Shown piece after piece: positions 5,917 through 11,895 of a stretch of DNA of 14,104 nucleotides. Position numbers and translations under genes: made by a program. The notes under the pieces are model-generated. The model saw only the letters and a list, made by a program, of their open reading frames with translations, ran no database searches and was not told the origin of the DNA. This stretch comes from Clostridiales bacterium (GTDB lineage Bacteria; Bacillota; Clostridia; Oscillospirales; CAG-382): the NCBI GenBank assembly GCA_004553575.1, contig SFLA01000027.1:1-14104 (forward strand), read 5' to 3'. Within the stretch, counting starts at the first letter, position 1. Each line of letters opens with the position of its first letter.

Positions 5917-7805
5917 TTGGTTTCCTCCGTAAGGCAGAACAGAGTCCAGTCGGACTTCGTGTGCCATTCCGTGCCCGCAGGAACTTTTTCGTACGTTGAA
6001 TCCGGGAAGCGCGAGAAATACAGCTTGTTGGAAGTAGTGTTCATATCCCAGTAAAAGGTCTTGGCGTAGTTTGAATAATTGTCACAGGAATCCTCGGGAG
6101 TGAGCACGCGGACAACAAACGCGTAATCCGTATTCTTTTTGCCCCATATAACGCACTCGGACGCCGCATTGTCTTTGTACATTGTTCCGCTGTAATCCGC
6201 CAGTCCGACCTCAAGCGTGGTTACCACATTTTCGCTTCCGTCGTCGTTACGGAAGGCGCAGTAAAGCCCGACAGTCTTGAGTACCGGGAACATGCAGGTG
6301 TAGGAGAGCGAAAAGCTCATGTCCGTGAGAAATCTGAAATCGCACTCGAGAGCAATCGACTGTCCGTATACCGTATATGTTCGTGTTACCGCCGCATAAC
6401 ATTTTGTATCGTCTCCGAGATGCAGTAGGGTATTCTCGATTATTTTTATCTCGGTAAGCCCTTCGATTGTCTTACCGTTTTCGGGCGCGAGCTTCTTGCC
6501 GGTTTTACCGTCATAGAAGGTAATGTCTACAAGCTTTTCGTTTCCGTGGTTGCCTCCGGAGAAACCGTTTGCCGCTCCCTGAGCGCGGAAGACGTATTCC
6601 CAGTCGGTCCCTCCGCCCGCGAGCATTGTGCCTCCGCAGGTAAGCGTGCCGATATTCCAGGTACCCCAGCTTTTTTTGTCGAAGGTAAGGGTAAGCTTCT
6701 TTCCGTTGTCGGCAGTACAGGCAACGGTATACAGACTGTCGCTGTTTTTGGTCAGGCTCATCACGTAGGTACCGTATCCGTCAACGGTGACGTCCGGAAC
6801 GCGGGGGTGCCTTATGTATTCGTCAAACAAATCCGTCACTCCGATACAATAACTTTTTATTTTTGCGCTGCCGACCGCGGCTGCAAGATATGCGTCCGTG
6901 TACTCCGCGGTGCCGTTCTCAAGCCTTAGATTGCAGAGATAATCGGTAACGGTTATCCTTCCGTCTCCGCTTATATCTCCGTCCAGCACGCAGGTTATCC
7001 GCTCGATCTCGGTGCCGTCAATCTCTTTAAGCAGGTAACAGCCGGTACCGATTCTTCCCGTGCCGGTAATCCTGCTGCCGTATCTGGAATAAACGGCAAT
7101 ATTATCGGCAGAATCGAGGTTTTTCAGCAGAAATTCCGCGGTATCTCCCGGGATAAGACGGGTAAGCAGCTTGTTCGACAATTCAAGATAGCTGCCGTCC
7201 GAAAGCCCGATTCCGGGTATTTCGGCGACAGGAACGTCGCTTCCCTCTATCGAATACACCTCGAATTCGGAGCAGAACACGAAAACACCGGACTGAGAAC
7301 CGGTTCCGAAGCTGACCTTAACGTATCTTCCGGATACCGAACCGCCGAGATCGAGTGTGCACCACGTATTGCGGGCATCCTCGTCGTATACTCCTTCTCC
7401 GAGCTTTGTAAAGGTAACGCCGTCATCGGAGACATAGAACACGCACTCGTTGGGACGGTCGATTCCGGAATGAGGCTGTGCTGTGAGATACACACGCATC
7501 TTTCCGATGTTAGTTACCGTTTTTCCGAGATCTATCGTCGCATAGAGCGGCGATTCAATGCGCGAGTCGAACGCGATCCAATCGGTTCCGTAATCGTCCG
7601 ATGCAATCTTGCCGTCGGTAAGCTCGCTGCCGGATACCTGCTGGTATCCCATGGAGCCGTCGCCGGTATAACACTTTGAAAACGTGTACTGTTTACCCTG
7701 GGAAATAACGGCGTAGTCGTATACGGTTACTGCTGACGCGGGGATCGAGACTGCCGCCGGCAGGAGCATCAGTGCGGCAATCAGGACACAAGCCAAGCGC
7801 TTCAC
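5913..7805 (-). CDS. Secreted protein: F5/8C domain, linker domain, dockerin-like repeat, unrecognised C-terminal domain
   Basis: 630 aa. Signal peptide 1-25 (MKR, hydrophobic core, ASA before the cut). Residues about 45-188 look like an F5/8 type C (discoidin) carbohydrate-binding domain: a GxxxSGS-ELTDGKIASD opening, YATIDLGKTVTNI, FYVSDDGVTFTKLGE and the closing GRYVKVSF and FEVYSIEG strands. Residues about 200-272 match the small beta domain that often precedes dockerins in Ruminococcaceae (LIPGDTAEFLLKNL ... GTGCYLLK). Asp277-Asp288 (DISGDGRITVTD) is an intact dockerin-type calcium loop; a second copy near 312-333 keeps only the final Asp, so cohesin binding is doubtful. Residues 340-630 form a beta-rich region I do not recognise; a mutarotase-like sandwich is a guess. 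GTG start with GGAGG 10 nt before. It probably binds or processes glycans outside the cell and is coupled to the M55 gene by ATGA. Confidence 0.82.
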   Translation of the reverse strand: MKRLACVLIAALMLLPAAVSIPASAVTVYDYAVISQGKQYTFSKCYTGDGSMGYQQVSGSELTDGKIASDDYGTDWIAFDSRIESPLYATIDLGKTVTNIGKMRVYLTAQPHSGIDRPNECVFYVSDDGVTFTKLGEGVYDEDARNTWCTLDLGGSVSGRYVKVSFGTGSQSGVFVFCSEFEVYSIEGSDVPVAEIPGIGLSDGSYLELSNKLLTRLIPGDTAEFLLKNLDSADNIAVYSRYGSRITGTGRIGTGCYLLKEIDGTEIERITCVLDGDISGDGRITVTDYLCNLRLENGTAEYTDAYLAAAVGSAKIKSYCIGVTDLFDEYIRHPRVPDVTVDGYGTYVMSLTKNSDSLYTVACTADNGKKLTLTFDKKSWGTWNIGTLTCGGTMLAGGGTDWEYVFRAQGAANGFSGGNHGNEKLVDITFYDGKTGKKLAPENGKTIEGLTEIKIIENTLLHLGDDTKCYAAVTRTYTVYGQSIALECDFRFLTDMSFSLSYTCMFPVLKTVGLYCAFRNDDGSENVVTTLEVGLADYSGTMYKDNAASECVIWGKKNTDYAFVVRVLTPEDSCDNYSNYAKTFYWDMNTTSNKLYFSRFPDSTYEKVPAGTEWHTKSDWTLFCLTEETK

Positions 7806-7865
7806 GATATATGTACCTCCGATATGAAAAAATATGTTGTATGTAGCGGCGGCATGCGCCGCGTG

Positions 7866-8168
7866 TTATTCGGACTGACCGGTAATCCCGCCGGATGTTC
7901 CGCCCGTTATTCCGGAACCGCTTACGGTATCGCTTACGGTATTGCTGACGATATCGCTGACATGGCTGCTTGCGTCGGTATCGGAATTGTCGGACAGGTC
8001 GGGATCAGACTGCGCCGAGGACGTGTTGCCCGAAACATTCGGCACCTTCGATACCGTCGAAACCGTTCTCGAGGCTTCGCGCGAGGTGTCGTCTCCGTCG
8101 GTACAGGCAGTGAGCGCCGCCGCAAGACACAGCGCAGCCGCTGCAATCAATATCAGTATTTTCTTCAT
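7866..8168 (-). CDS. Small Ser/Thr/Asp-rich lipoprotein
   Basis: A 100-aa protein with a lipoprotein signal peptide: MKK, an alanine-rich hydrophobic core and lipobox LTAC with Cys22. The 79-residue mature chain is very unusual: 19 serines, many Asp, Thr and Gly, and no Phe, Trp, Tyr or Met. It should be disordered, more like a linker or tether than a folded domain. I recognise no family. ATG 8168 is chosen because GGGAG lies 8 nt before it and the signal peptide starts there; the frame itself is open to 8273. First gene after a strong promoter, 60 nt upstream of the dockerin-like gene and in the same direction, so they are probably cotranscribed. The Ser/Asp spacing resembles linkers of secreted clostridial proteins, so a fragment of a larger ancestral protein is possible. 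Confidence 0.78.
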   Translation of the reverse strand: MKKILILIAAAALCLAAALTACTDGDDTSREASRTVSTVSKVPNVSGNTSSAQSDPDLSDNSDTDASSHVSDIVSNTVSDTVSGSGITGGTSGGITGQSE

Positions 8169-8219
8169 GCAGTATCTCCCTTTTACATGGTTTGGGGTAT
8201 GACTGCATCTATTTTTTTC

Positions 8220-8248
8220 ATTATAACACATTTTATTCGCCGCTTCAA
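8220..8248 (-). promoter_or_regulatory. Sigma-A type promoter for the lipoprotein unit
   Basis: On the minus strand, TTGAAG (8243-8248) and TATAAT (8220-8225) with a 17-nt spacer. The leader to the lipoprotein ATG is about 45 nt. It is back to back with the GH27 promoter, with 18 nt between the two -35 boxes. Confidence 0.8.
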
Positions 8249-8266
8249 CAATAAAATAAAAAACGA

Positions 8267-8295
8267 TTGACATTTATAATGCGATATCATATAAT
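8267..8295 (+). promoter_or_regulatory. Consensus sigma-A promoter for the GH27 unit
   Basis: Perfect TTGACA (8267-8272) and TATAAT (8290-8295) with a 17-nt spacer. AGGAGG (8311-8316) sits 8 nt before ATG 8325, so the leader is about 23 nt and leaves no room for a riboswitch. A strong constitutive promoter by sequence. Confidence 0.9.
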
Positions 8296-8324
8296 TGAAC
8301 TACAATTCTTAGGAGGATTTTAAT

Positions 8325-9458
8325 ATGATCGTTAAGACACCGCCTATGGGCTGGAATTCCTGGAACACCTTCGGAGGCAACATAAACGAGGAGCTTATTA
8401 AAACCACTGCCGACACAATGGCGGACAGCGGACTTCTCGACGCCGGTTACGAATATCTGGTAATAGACGATTGCTGGGCGCTTCGCGAGAGGGACGAGAA
8501 CGGCAGAATGGTTCCGGACCCCGCCAAATTCCCGAACGGAATGAAGGCAGTAGCCGATTACGTGCATTCAAAGGGTCTTAAATTCGGTATGTATTCCTGC
8601 TCCGGTGTGCTCACCTGCGCCGGATATCCCGGATCGTTCGACCACGAGTACATAGACGCCGATACCTTCGCTTCCTGGGGCGTGGATTTTCTTAAATACG
8701 ATTATTGCTTCCGCCCGTCGCTTTCTCCCGGTCACCTGCTTTACAAAAAGATGGGCAACGCGCTTGCAAACTGCGGACGCGACATTCTGTTCTCGGCGTG
8801 CAGCTGGGGCGGACACGAAACCCATAAATGGATAAAATCCACCGGTGCACATATGTGGCGTTCTACCGGCGATATTGTTGATAGCTGGGCTTCCATACGC
8901 GATATCACACGTCATCAGCTCGAAATATGGGATTACAACGGTCAGGGCTGTTTCAACGATATGGATATGCTTGTAGTCGGAATGAACGGAAAGGGAAATG
9001 TCGGTGTTACCGGCTGCACTTACGAGGAGTACAAGTCCCATTTTTCCATATGGGCGTTTCTTAATTCTCCGCTCATGATCGGCTGCGATATACGTAACAT
9101 GTCCGACGAGACGAAGTCTATTCTCACCAACCGCGATATTATTGCGATAAATCAGGACCCCGCCGCGAGACAGCCTTACGTGATCGAGCCGGACGCGTGG
9201 CACGCTGATAGCGTACTTGTGCTCGCCAAGCCGCTTGAGGGCGGAGATATGGCGATCGGCTTCTTCAATCTGAGCGACAACGACATCGGCCCGTGGTTCG
9301 CTCTCGACAGCATCGGTCTCGGCTCCGCGACCGGCAAGGCGCTTGAGGCAACCGAGCTCTGGACAGGCGAAAAGGTAATTAAGAAGGATGTCTTCCACAT
9401 TCCGCGCATGGCTCCTCACACCTGTCTCGTTTACAGAGCCAAGACAATAGATGCCTGA
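8325..9458 (+). CDS. GH27 family glycosidase, probable alpha-galactosidase
   Basis: A 377-aa retaining glycosidase of GH27; most members release terminal alpha-galactose, though alpha-N-acetylgalactosaminidases and beta-L-arabinopyranosidases share the family. Motifs: PPMGWNSWNTF (residues 6-16), YLVIDDCW (44-51), KFGMYSCSG (86-94), FLKYDYC with nucleophile Asp126, and MWRSTGDIVDSW with substrate-contacting Arg179 and acid/base Asp183 (aligned by eye with Arg227/Asp231 of human alpha-galactosidase A). NDMDML (211-216) and the AINQDP loop before the C-terminal beta domain complete the family pattern. There is no signal peptide, so it acts in the cytoplasm on imported oligosaccharides. Perfect promoter and SD upstream. 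The next gene's ATG lies inside its last codons (8-nt overlap), indicating an operon. galE, which would feed galactose into the Leloir pathway, is 1 kb downstream but convergent. Confidence 0.92.
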   Translation: MIVKTPPMGWNSWNTFGGNINEELIKTTADTMADSGLLDAGYEYLVIDDCWALRERDENGRMVPDPAKFPNGMKAVADYVHSKGLKFGMYSCSGVLTCAGYPGSFDHEYIDADTFASWGVDFLKYDYCFRPSLSPGHLLYKKMGNALANCGRDILFSACSWGGHETHKWIKSTGAHMWRSTGDIVDSWASIRDITRHQLEIWDYNGQGCFNDMDMLVVGMNGKGNVGVTGCTYEEYKSHFSIWAFLNSPLMIGCDIRNMSDETKSILTNRDIIAINQDPAARQPYVIEPDAWHADSVLVLAKPLEGGDMAIGFFNLSDNDIGPWFALDSIGLGSATGKALEATELWTGEKVIKKDVFHIPRMAPHTCLVYRAKTIDA

Positions 9459-9657
9459 TAAAAAGTGCATATCCTGCGGTGCCGCACTCACCGCAGACGA
9501 TATCGGCTGTCACAAAAAACTCGTATGCCGCGGCGATTCTGAATATATGTGCGTCCCTTGCCTCGCGAAGCATTTCGGTACGACCGAGAGCAAGCTCCGT
9601 TCGCTCATAGAGGAATACCGCGCATACGGCTGTGTACTGTTCCCGCCGAAGGAATAG
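9451..9657 (+). CDS. Small cysteine-rich (zinc-ribbon-like) protein
   Basis: A 68-aa soluble protein with seven cysteines: C6-x2-C9, C20, C26, C34-x2-C37 and C61. The two CxxC pairs about 25 residues apart suggest a treble-clef or zinc-ribbon fold binding one zinc; Cys20, Cys26 or His21 might add further ligands. The second half (LAKHFGTTESKLRSLIEEYRAYGC) is helical and resembles a short DNA- or protein-binding helix pair. I recall similar small clostridial proteins of unknown function but cannot name a family. The start codon lies within the 3' end of the GH27 gene (8-nt overlap) and the stop is 10 nt before dapF, so it is the middle gene of a three-gene operon. A regulatory or chaperone role is only a guess. 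Confidence 0.75.
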   Translation: MPDKKCISCGAALTADDIGCHKKLVCRGDSEYMCVPCLAKHFGTTESKLRSLIEEYRAYGCVLFPPKE

Positions 9658-9667
9658 AGAGGCGCGT

Positions 9668-10426
9668 ATGGATTTCATTAAGATGCACGGCACCCGGAAT
9701 TCGTATCTGTTTTTTGAGGGAGACATTGATGATCCCTCCGGAGTGTCGCGCAGACTGTCACACGAATACGGGAGCGACGGGATTATACTAATTCTTCCGT
9801 CCGATATCTGCGATTACCGGATGCGCATCTTCAACGCCGACGGAAGCGAGGCAAGAATGTGCGGAAACGGCAGCCGCTGTGTTGCGAAATATGTTGTCGA
9901 GAAATGCGGCTGCGATAAGAGCTGTATTACGCTCGAGACTCTTTCGGGTGTTAAGAAGCTGTATCCGCACAGCGAAGGCGGAACGGTAAAAACCGTGACC
10001 GTGGATATGGGTATTGCCGATATATGCGGTGAAATGGTTTTATCCGTCGACGGAATCCGTTGGAACGCAGTGTCGGTTTCTATGGGAAATCCGCATTGCG
10101 TCGTCTGGCACACGGATCCTTATTCGCTCGACCTCGAGCGTATCGGCCCGATGTTCGAGAATTCCGCGGCCTTTCCGGACAGGGTCAACACCGAATTCGG
10201 CAAGGTGCTTTCCCGCGAGAAACTTATGATGCGCGTCTGGGAGCGCGGCAGCGGCGAGACTATGGCCTGCGGCACCGGCGCCTGCGCGCTTGCCGCGGCG
10301 GCTGTATACGGCGGATACTGCGATCCGGACACGGATATAACCGTTTCACTTCGCGGAGGCGATCTTTCCGTCCGGGTAAACGGCGATTACCGCGTTTTTA
10401 TGACCGGACCCGCCGAGTATTGCTGA
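9668..10426 (+). CDS. dapF: Diaminopimelate epimerase
   Basis: Interconverts LL- and meso-diaminopimelate, the last-but-one step to lysine and the source of meso-DAP for peptidoglycan; cytoplasmic. The two catalytic cysteines are in MCGNGSRC (Cys65) and MACGTGACA (Cys201). Substrate-contact segments are HGTRNSY near the start (Asn11), FNADGSEAR (55-63), MGNPHCV (139-145) and WERGSGET (191-198). The two halves show the family's repeated fold. At 252 aa it is slightly shorter than usual (about 270-280), with nothing essential missing. ATG 9668 is chosen: GAGAGG lies 6-7 nt before it and the protein then starts at the family's usual position; the in-frame start at 9632 would overlap the previous gene. 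It is the last gene of the GH27 operon and is followed by a strong terminator. Confidence 0.95.
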   Translation: MDFIKMHGTRNSYLFFEGDIDDPSGVSRRLSHEYGSDGIILILPSDICDYRMRIFNADGSEARMCGNGSRCVAKYVVEKCGCDKSCITLETLSGVKKLYPHSEGGTVKTVTVDMGIADICGEMVLSVDGIRWNAVSVSMGNPHCVVWHTDPYSLDLERIGPMFENSAAFPDRVNTEFGKVLSREKLMMRVWERGSGETMACGTGACALAAAAVYGGYCDPDTDITVSLRGGDLSVRVNGDYRVFMTGPAEYC

Positions 10427-10440
10427 CACAATAAAAAACA

Positions 10441-10487
10441 ACCCCCGTAGGCGGCTGTATGCTTCAGCCGCTGCGGGGGTTTTTTTA
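10441..10487. terminator. Bidirectional intrinsic terminator between dapF and galE
   Basis: ACCCCCG pairs with CGGGGGT and, inside a small bulge, GCGGCTG pairs with CAGCCGC (10441-10480). On the plus strand it is followed by a run of T to 10487; on the minus strand by TTGTTTTTTATT. It can stop the dapF transcript and the galE transcript, which converge here. Confidence 0.95.
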
Positions 10488-10494
10488 TAAAATA

Positions 10495-11490
10495 TCAGTA
10501 GTTTTTTGCGTAATTCCACGAGGAGGCACACATGTCGGCAAGCGTGCGGTTCGCTTTCCAGCCCAGCTCCCGGCAGGCCTTAGAAGGGTCTGCGTAGCAG
10601 ACGGCGATATCGCCGCTGCGACGCGGGCAGTCAAGCGTTTTTATTTTAATACCGCTCGCGTTTTCGAATTCGGTAATAATCTCAAGAACCGAGCAGCCTT
10701 TTCCGGTGCCGAGATTGTATATTCTTACTCCGCCGGTCTCCATGTTTTCGAGTGCCTTCACATGGCCCTCCGCGAGATCGCATACATGGATATAATCCCG
10801 AACTCCGGTTCCGTCCGGTGTCGGGTAGTCCCGCCCGAATACGGTAATCGCCTCGGCTTCGCCTCTGGCGACACGGATTATCCGCGGCATAAGATTATTG
10901 GGTATGCCGTTCGGCTTTTCGCCGATAAGTCCGCTCTCGTGCGCGCCGATAGGATTGAAATAGCGCAAAAGCGTTACCGCCGTATCGGGAATCGCATGCT
11001 GCATATCGGTCATTATCTGTTCGCACATCATCTTTGTCATTCCGTAGGGATTGGTCGGATGCAGCGAACAGTCTTCGGTTATGGGAACCCGGTCGGGGTC
11101 TCCGTAAACCGTGGCGGATGACGAAAAAACGATCTTCTTAATGCCGTGCTCCGCAACGGATTCCAGCAGGTTTATGGTGCCGGAAATGTTATTTTCGTAG
11201 TATTTCAACGGAAGCTCGACCGATTCGCCGACAGCCTTAAGCCCCGCGAAATGCAGTACGGAATCTATTTTCTCGTGCCTGAACAGATTATCGATCGCCG
11301 CACGGTTGCGAAGATCCGCCTCGTAAAATACAGGACGGACGCCGGTTATCTTTTCTATACTGTCAATGACGGAAGGGTCGGAATTGCACAGATTGTCGAT
11401 AATAACAACGCCGTAGCCGCTTTTAATAAGTTCTACCGCGGTATGGGAGCCGATATATCCGGTACCTCCGGTTACAAGTACGTTTTTCAT
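10495..11490 (-). CDS. galE: UDP-glucose 4-epimerase
   Basis: Interconverts UDP-glucose and UDP-galactose with bound NAD; used for galactose catabolism and for making galactosylated surface polymers. The extended SDR pattern is complete: GGTGYIGSH NAD loop (residues 8-16), IDNLCNS (31-37), HFAGLKAVGES (80-90), VFSSSATVYG with the catalytic Ser in 123-125, and PYGMTK with Tyr149 and Lys153. RYFNPIGAHESGLIGE, PNNLMPRI and DGTGVRDYIHVCDLA are typical GalE segments; the 331-aa length is normal. ATG 11490 has a GAGGAAGTGAGA stretch upstream. It is a single-gene transcript from a good promoter whose spacer holds a palindrome, suggesting repression by an unknown regulator. It diverges from spoIIID and converges with dapF. 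Confidence 0.95.
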   Translation of the reverse strand: MKNVLVTGGTGYIGSHTAVELIKSGYGVVIIDNLCNSDPSVIDSIEKITGVRPVFYEADLRNRAAIDNLFRHEKIDSVLHFAGLKAVGESVELPLKYYENNISGTINLLESVAEHGIKKIVFSSSATVYGDPDRVPITEDCSLHPTNPYGMTKMMCEQIMTDMQHAIPDTAVTLLRYFNPIGAHESGLIGEKPNGIPNNLMPRIIRVARGEAEAITVFGRDYPTPDGTGVRDYIHVCDLAEGHVKALENMETGGVRIYNLGTGKGCSVLEIITEFENASGIKIKTLDCPRRSGDIAVCYADPSKACRELGWKANRTLADMCASSWNYAKNY

Positions 11491-11515
11491 TTATATTCTC
11501 ACTTCCTCGCGCATC

Positions 11516-11544
11516 ATTATATATCACCCCGCGTGATATTTCAA
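11516..11544 (-). promoter_or_regulatory. galE promoter
   Basis: On the minus strand, TTGAAA (11539-11544) and TATAAT (11516-11521) separated by 17 nt. The leader is about 20 nt. The spacer is filled by the palindrome described separately. Confidence 0.85.
11521..11539. promoter_or_regulatory. Candidate operator palindrome in the galE promoter
   Basis: ATATCAC (11521-11527) and GTGATAT (11533-11539) are perfect inverted repeats around a 5-nt centre. They fill the spacer of the galE promoter and touch both its -35 and -10 boxes, where a bound dimer would block RNA polymerase. There is no U-run, so a terminator is not the explanation. The regulator is unknown. Confidence 0.6.
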
Positions 11545-11562
11545 GCAAAAGTTACATATATT
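11534..11562 (+). promoter_or_regulatory. Possible sigma-E-type promoter for spoIIID
   Basis: TGATATT (11534-11540), 14 nt, then CATATATT (11555-11562) resembles the sporulation sigma-E pattern (about KMATATT and CATACA-T), with mismatches in both boxes. In B. subtilis spoIIID is a sigma-E gene, which is why I looked. The start would fall only about 10 nt before the start codon and cut into the Shine-Dalgarno, so the assignment is weak. Confidence 0.35.
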
Positions 11563-11579
11563 TTTGCGGGAGGGTGAGT

Positions 11580-11855
11580 ATGGACAATTACGACATAGGT
11601 ACACGCGCCGTACGGCTTGCGGAATACATAACCGAAACGGGTGCTACCGTGCGTGCGGCTGCGGCTATGTTCGGCGTGAGCAAAAGTACGGTGCACAAGG
11701 ATGTAAGCGTGAGACTGAAGCGGCAGGACCCTTCGCTTTACCGTGAGGTGCGCACAGTGCTCGAAAAAAACCTGCTTGAACGGCATATCCGGGGAGGGAA
11801 GGCCACAAAGCTGAAATATCTTGCGGAAAAAGAGTTGACAAAAAGCGGGAATTAA
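11580..11855 (+). CDS. spoIIID: Stage III sporulation transcriptional regulator SpoIIID
   Basis: A 91-aa DNA-binding regulator of the mother-cell programme during sporulation, which modulates sigma-E genes and helps switch on sigma-K. The helix-turn-helix is at about residues 23-42, ending in the hallmark FGVSKSTVHKD. The conserved basic C-terminal region ERHIRGGKATKLKY (68-81), which contacts DNA in the B. subtilis protein, is intact. Length equals the family norm. Two starts are possible: GTG 11574 and ATG 11580. I prefer the ATG because GGGAGG ends 6 nt before it, a normal spacing, whereas it abuts the GTG. It shows that this organism's lineage sporulates. Its 3' end contains the promoter of the following kinase gene. 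Galactose epimerase and a sugar kinase as neighbours give no clear functional link. Confidence 0.95.
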   Translation: MDNYDIGTRAVRLAEYITETGATVRAAAAMFGVSKSTVHKDVSVRLKRQDPSLYREVRTVLEKNLLERHIRGGKATKLKYLAEKELTKSGN

Positions 11856-11863
11856 TATAAAAT
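11835..11863 (+). promoter_or_regulatory. Promoter for the ribokinase-family gene, inside the spoIIID 3' end
   Basis: TTGACA (11835-11840) and TAAAAT (11858-11863) with a 17-nt spacer. The -35 and most of the spacer lie in the last codons of spoIIID. The leader to ATG 11896 is about 26 nt. It would let the kinase be expressed in growing cells independently of spoIIID. Confidence 0.75.
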
Positions 11864-11895
11864 CAAGTTAATAGATATCGGAGCGAGGTTGTGAA

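Noticed and set aside
4996..6054. 352-codon plus-strand ORF
   Set aside because: It lies antisense to the M55 peptidase, whose metal ligands and family motifs are clear. The reverse frame is open only through codon bias, and its translation shows no domain.
8296..8324. Riboswitch in front of the GH27 gene
   Set aside because: The leader is only about 23 nt, too short for any aptamer.
8568..9491. 307-codon minus-strand ORF inside the GH27 gene
   Set aside because: Antisense to an unmistakable GH27 enzyme with all catalytic residues; no ribosome binding site or recognisable domain.
10459..11121. 220-codon plus-strand ORF
   Set aside because: Antisense to galE and begins inside the terminator hairpin.
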